64,000 nucleotides of DNA from Flagellimonas myxillae (GTDB lineage: Bacteria; Bacteroidota; Bacteroidia; Flavobacteriales; Flavobacteriaceae), in assembly GCF_023502235.1 (NCBI RefSeq), contig NZ_JAMFLY010000002.1, forward strand, positions 124,001 to 188,000, in the 5' to 3' direction. The notes beneath the pieces are model-generated. The model was not told the origin of the DNA, did no database searches, and saw only the letters and a list, made by a program, of their open reading frames with translations. The position numbers and the translations under genes are program-made. Shown here in pieces: positions 61,614 to 64,000 of this stretch (positions are counted from its first letter, which is position 1; every line of letters starts with the position of its first letter).

Positions 61614-63071
61614 ATGTTATTTAACTCAATAGATTTTGCATTTTTTTTCCCAATTGTTTTCCTGTTATATTGGATTTTTGCGTCCAACAAAACCACAAGG
61701 AACATTCTAATACTGGTTTCCAGCTATTTTTTTTACGGGTTTTGGGATTGGCGTTTTTTATTTTTGATATTCATTAGTTCTTTGGTGGATTTTTTGGTTG
61801 GGCTCCAACTTGCAAAACACGAAGACAAAAGGAAGAGAAAGGGGCTATTGCTTATAAGCCTTTTGGTAAACTTGGGCTTCCTGGTTTATTTTAAGTACAC
61901 CAACTTCTTTATAGAAACCTTTGTAGACGCCTTTAAGCTTTTCGGGCAACCGCTTGAAATTTCCACATTGAACATTATTCTACCTGTTGGAATTAGCTTT
62001 TATACCTTCCAAACCCTAAGCTATACTATAGACATTTACCGGGGAAAACTTGCCCCGACCAAAGATGTCCTATCCTTTTTTGCCTTTGTTGCCTTTTTCC
62101 CTCAGCTTGTTGCCGGGCCAATTGAAAGGGCCTCGCATCTTTTGCCGCAGTTCTACAAAACCTACACCTTTAATTACAAACTGGTGAAGAATGGCCTTTT
62201 GCTAATAGCCTTTGGACTGTTTAAAAAGATGGTGATTGCAGATCGGCTTGCGGTGGTAGTCAATCAGGTTTATGGAAACCCAGGGGAGTACTATGGCCTC
62301 GAGGTTATCGTGGCCACTATTTTCTTTGCGTTTCAAATTTATTGCGATTTTTCCGGTTACTCAGATATTGCGATCGGAGTAGCTCGGACTATGGGGTTTG
62401 ATCTTATGAAAAACTTTGATAGCCCATATTTTTCAAAATCCATTACTGAATTTTGGAGAAGGTGGCATATTTCCCTGTCCACTTGGTTTAGAGATTATGT
62501 CTATATCCCATTGGGCGGAAGCAGGGGTAAAAACTATAGGACCTATCTAAACCTCTTTATTGTTTTTGTAGTAAGTGGAATTTGGCATGGTGCCGCTTGG
62601 ACTTTTGTAATTTGGGGTGTGATACATGGGGTGATCATCATATTTGAAAAAGCTCTGAAAAGGCCAAAACAAAAGTTATTGGCACTTAGTGGATTGGCCA
62701 AACAAAATTTCTCGGCCAATTTGCTATTTACACTCTGTACTTTTTCAATAGTCTGTTTTGCCTGGATATTTTTTCGGGCCAATAACATATCAGAAGCATT
62801 TTTATTGATTTCGAACATGGGCTCTTTTGACAATGCCAGTTCCTTATACCATTTGGGATTGGAGCCGGTCGAACTTCGTTTGGCTTTTATTGTCATTCTG
62901 CTCTTAATACTATTTGATTGGTTTCATAGAAAATATGGAGCACTCAAATGGATAAATCAACAAAACCTTGCCTTTAGGTGGGCGTCTTATGTTTTAATAA
63001 TTTTGGGCATACTAATTTTTGGTATATATGGCGATTTGGAACCAAAAGAGTTTATCTATTTTCAATTCTAG
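61614..63071 (+). CDS. MBOAT-family O-acyltransferase (AlgI/DltB-like)
   Basis: A 485-residue inner-membrane protein with about ten hydrophobic segments. It has the AlgI-type signatures: LPVGISFYTFQTLSYTIDIYRG (about 125), FFPQLVAGPIERA, and the catalytic histidine at 325 within SGIWHGAAWTF. AlgI-type enzymes move an acetyl or other acyl group across the membrane to a surface polymer with a partner SGNH protein. The next gene, starting within this one, fits that role. It ends in the middle of the SGNH gene's first codons (overlap 44 bases). Confidence 0.95.
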   Translation: MLFNSIDFAFFFPIVFLLYWIFASNKTTRNILILVSSYFFYGFWDWRFLFLIFISSLVDFLVGLQLAKHEDKRKRKGLLLISLLVNLGFLVYFKYTNFFIETFVDAFKLFGQPLEISTLNIILPVGISFYTFQTLSYTIDIYRGKLAPTKDVLSFFAFVAFFPQLVAGPIERASHLLPQFYKTYTFNYKLVKNGLLLIAFGLFKKMVIADRLAVVVNQVYGNPGEYYGLEVIVATIFFAFQIYCDFSGYSDIAIGVARTMGFDLMKNFDSPYFSKSITEFWRRWHISLSTWFRDYVYIPLGGSRGKNYRTYLNLFIVFVVSGIWHGAAWTFVIWGVIHGVIIIFEKALKRPKQKLLALSGLAKQNFSANLLFTLCTFSIVCFAWIFFRANNISEAFLLISNMGSFDNASSLYHLGLEPVELRLAFIVILLLILFDWFHRKYGALKWINQQNLAFRWASYVLIILGILIFGIYGDLEPKEFIYFQF

Positions 63072-64000
63072 GGCAGGGCTCAAGTTCGCTGTAAGGATTT
63101 TGGTTCTTGCTGTACTTGTCGTAACTGTTTTTGAAAACTCCGGGCAATTCTTCATTAAGAAGAACCTTGCCAGTTTTTCACAAGGTTTTTTGGAGGAAAA
63201 CGTGGATCACGTGGACATCGGTGTTTTTGGCACATCACATGGATATTCGTCCTACGACCCGAGGGTTTTGGAATATAGATTAGGGGTTTCAGCTTACAAC
63301 TTTTCGTTCGCGGCGCAAAGATTACGCACTACTTTACTTTATCTAGATGATGTCGTTGATAAGTACGACCTGCAACTAGCCGTTATTGACGTTTATAATT
63401 CTGCAACAGATTCCATCCTCGATGAAAAACAAATGAATTTCCAGTATGAGACTTTGGATCAAACAAGTTTGGGCTTTGGAAAGCTACAATGGCATACAAC
63501 CCTTTATGGCATGGACAATGTTTTCGACGTTTTTCCTCTAATACGCAACCACCAACGCTGGAAAGAGTATATAGGGGAACAGAAGCAATACCAAATCCCT
63601 TTGGACAAGGACTTTTATAAGGGATACAGGCCTGATTTTGGTTTAAACAGAGAAGATTGGGATATGCACACTAGCATGTTTAGTGAAGGTAAGACCAATA
63701 AAATAAGAATAGACAAGAAAGCTACTCTTTCAGAATATCAAAGGGAAAGATTTCTTGACATCATTGAAAAACTTCAGAAAAATGATATCCAGATTTTGTT
63801 TGTGAGTGCACCGGTTTATAAAAACTCGCTGAAGAAAGGATACCTGGATTATTTACATGCAACAAAGAAATTTTTGGACTCTATGGGAATCCATTTTATA
63901 GACTACAATGCGCTTTATAAAAACTTAAAGCTTCGAAAAAAACATTTCAAAGATCCCAGTCATCTGAATACCAATGGTGGCTTGGTGGTATCGCAACACA
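63028..64000 (+). CDS. SGNH-hydrolase-like acyltransferase partner (3' end beyond the window)
   Basis: A reading frame of 324 codons open to the window end, so the gene is cut. The N terminus has one membrane anchor around LKFAVRILVLAVLVVTVF. After it come the motif GTSH at 68-71 (like the SGNH nucleophile block GxSH of AlgJ/AlgX-type proteins) and near the edge DPSH at 309-312, the Asp-x-x-His block. It starts 44 bases before the MBOAT stop, so the pair is coupled. A role as periplasmic acyltransferase for a glycan is inferred from these motifs. Confidence 0.75.
   Translation, partial: MAIWNQKSLSIFNSRAGLKFAVRILVLAVLVVTVFENSGQFFIKKNLASFSQGFLEENVDHVDIGVFGTSHGYSSYDPRVLEYRLGVSAYNFSFAAQRLRTTLLYLDDVVDKYDLQLAVIDVYNSATDSILDEKQMNFQYETLDQTSLGFGKLQWHTTLYGMDNVFDVFPLIRNHQRWKEYIGEQKQYQIPLDKDFYKGYRPDFGLNREDWDMHTSMFSEGKTNKIRIDKKATLSEYQRERFLDIIEKLQKNDIQILFVSAPVYKNSLKKGYLDYLHATKKFLDSMGIHFIDYNALYKNLKLRKKHFKDPSHLNTNGGLVVSQH

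Overview
The window is chromosomal DNA of a gliding, probably marine member of the Flavobacteriaceae. The best evidence is a complete sprC-sprD-sprB-sprF gliding and type IX secretion operon, several Bacteroidota-restricted families (DUF4175, DUF4837, DUF6747-like, head-GIN, PorE-like), and the recurring Bacteroidota promoter box TAnnTTTG in front of many genes. An Allomuricauda/Flagellimonas-like genus is a guess. No phage, insertion sequence, CRISPR array or rRNA was seen.

Layout. 1-3.2 kb: a leftward run (rpiB, a zinc CDF exporter, a GNAT acetyltransferase, an AraC-type regulator, a VOC lipoprotein). 3.2-3.8 kb: a 591-bp AT-rich gene-free stretch with repeated DnaA-box-like nonamers, a candidate replication origin. 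3.8-7.4 kb: rnr, a head-GIN protein and a LysE-type transporter, read rightward to a bidirectional terminator. 7.4-26.9 kb, leftward: tRNA-Cys, folB and the spr operon, whose sprB is 13.7 kb long. 27-36.5 kb: glnS, an SPFH protein, an outer-membrane barrel, gltX and a large DUF4175 protein. 36.5-38.8 kb: ybeY and mnmG, with a parS-like palindrome at each end of mnmG. 38.9-48.2 kb: a methyltransferase, Skp-like chaperone, amidohydrolase, DoxX-like protein, holB, pgk, a LysM lytic transglycosylase and a DUF4837 lipoprotein. 48.2-51.2 kb, leftward: a 56-residue membrane protein, a PorE-like OmpA protein and tatA. 51.3-56.5 kb: an M23 peptidase, a GH3 protein, a DUF6909-like protein and a Wzz-like protein. 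56.6-64 kb: cysQ, a double DUF2061 protein, cysC, cysD, cysN and a sulfotransferase, followed by an MBOAT O-acyltransferase and an SGNH-like protein cut by the window edge.

How the genes work together. The spr operon encodes a giant mobile adhesin, its outer-membrane partner SprF, and two accessory proteins, one of which joins a PorP/SprF barrel to two SPOR-like domains. The PorE-like protein and a peptidoglycan hydrolase elsewhere in the window could serve the same envelope machinery. The right end makes PAPS from sulfate and ATP, recycles PAP and carries a sulfotransferase, but has no PAPS or sulfite reductase. With the adjacent Wzz-like, MBOAT and SGNH-like genes it looks like a surface-glycan decoration locus adding sulfate and acyl groups, not sulfur assimilation. 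The candidate origin plus the parS-like sites suggest the window lies in the origin-proximal part of the chromosome; this is inference.
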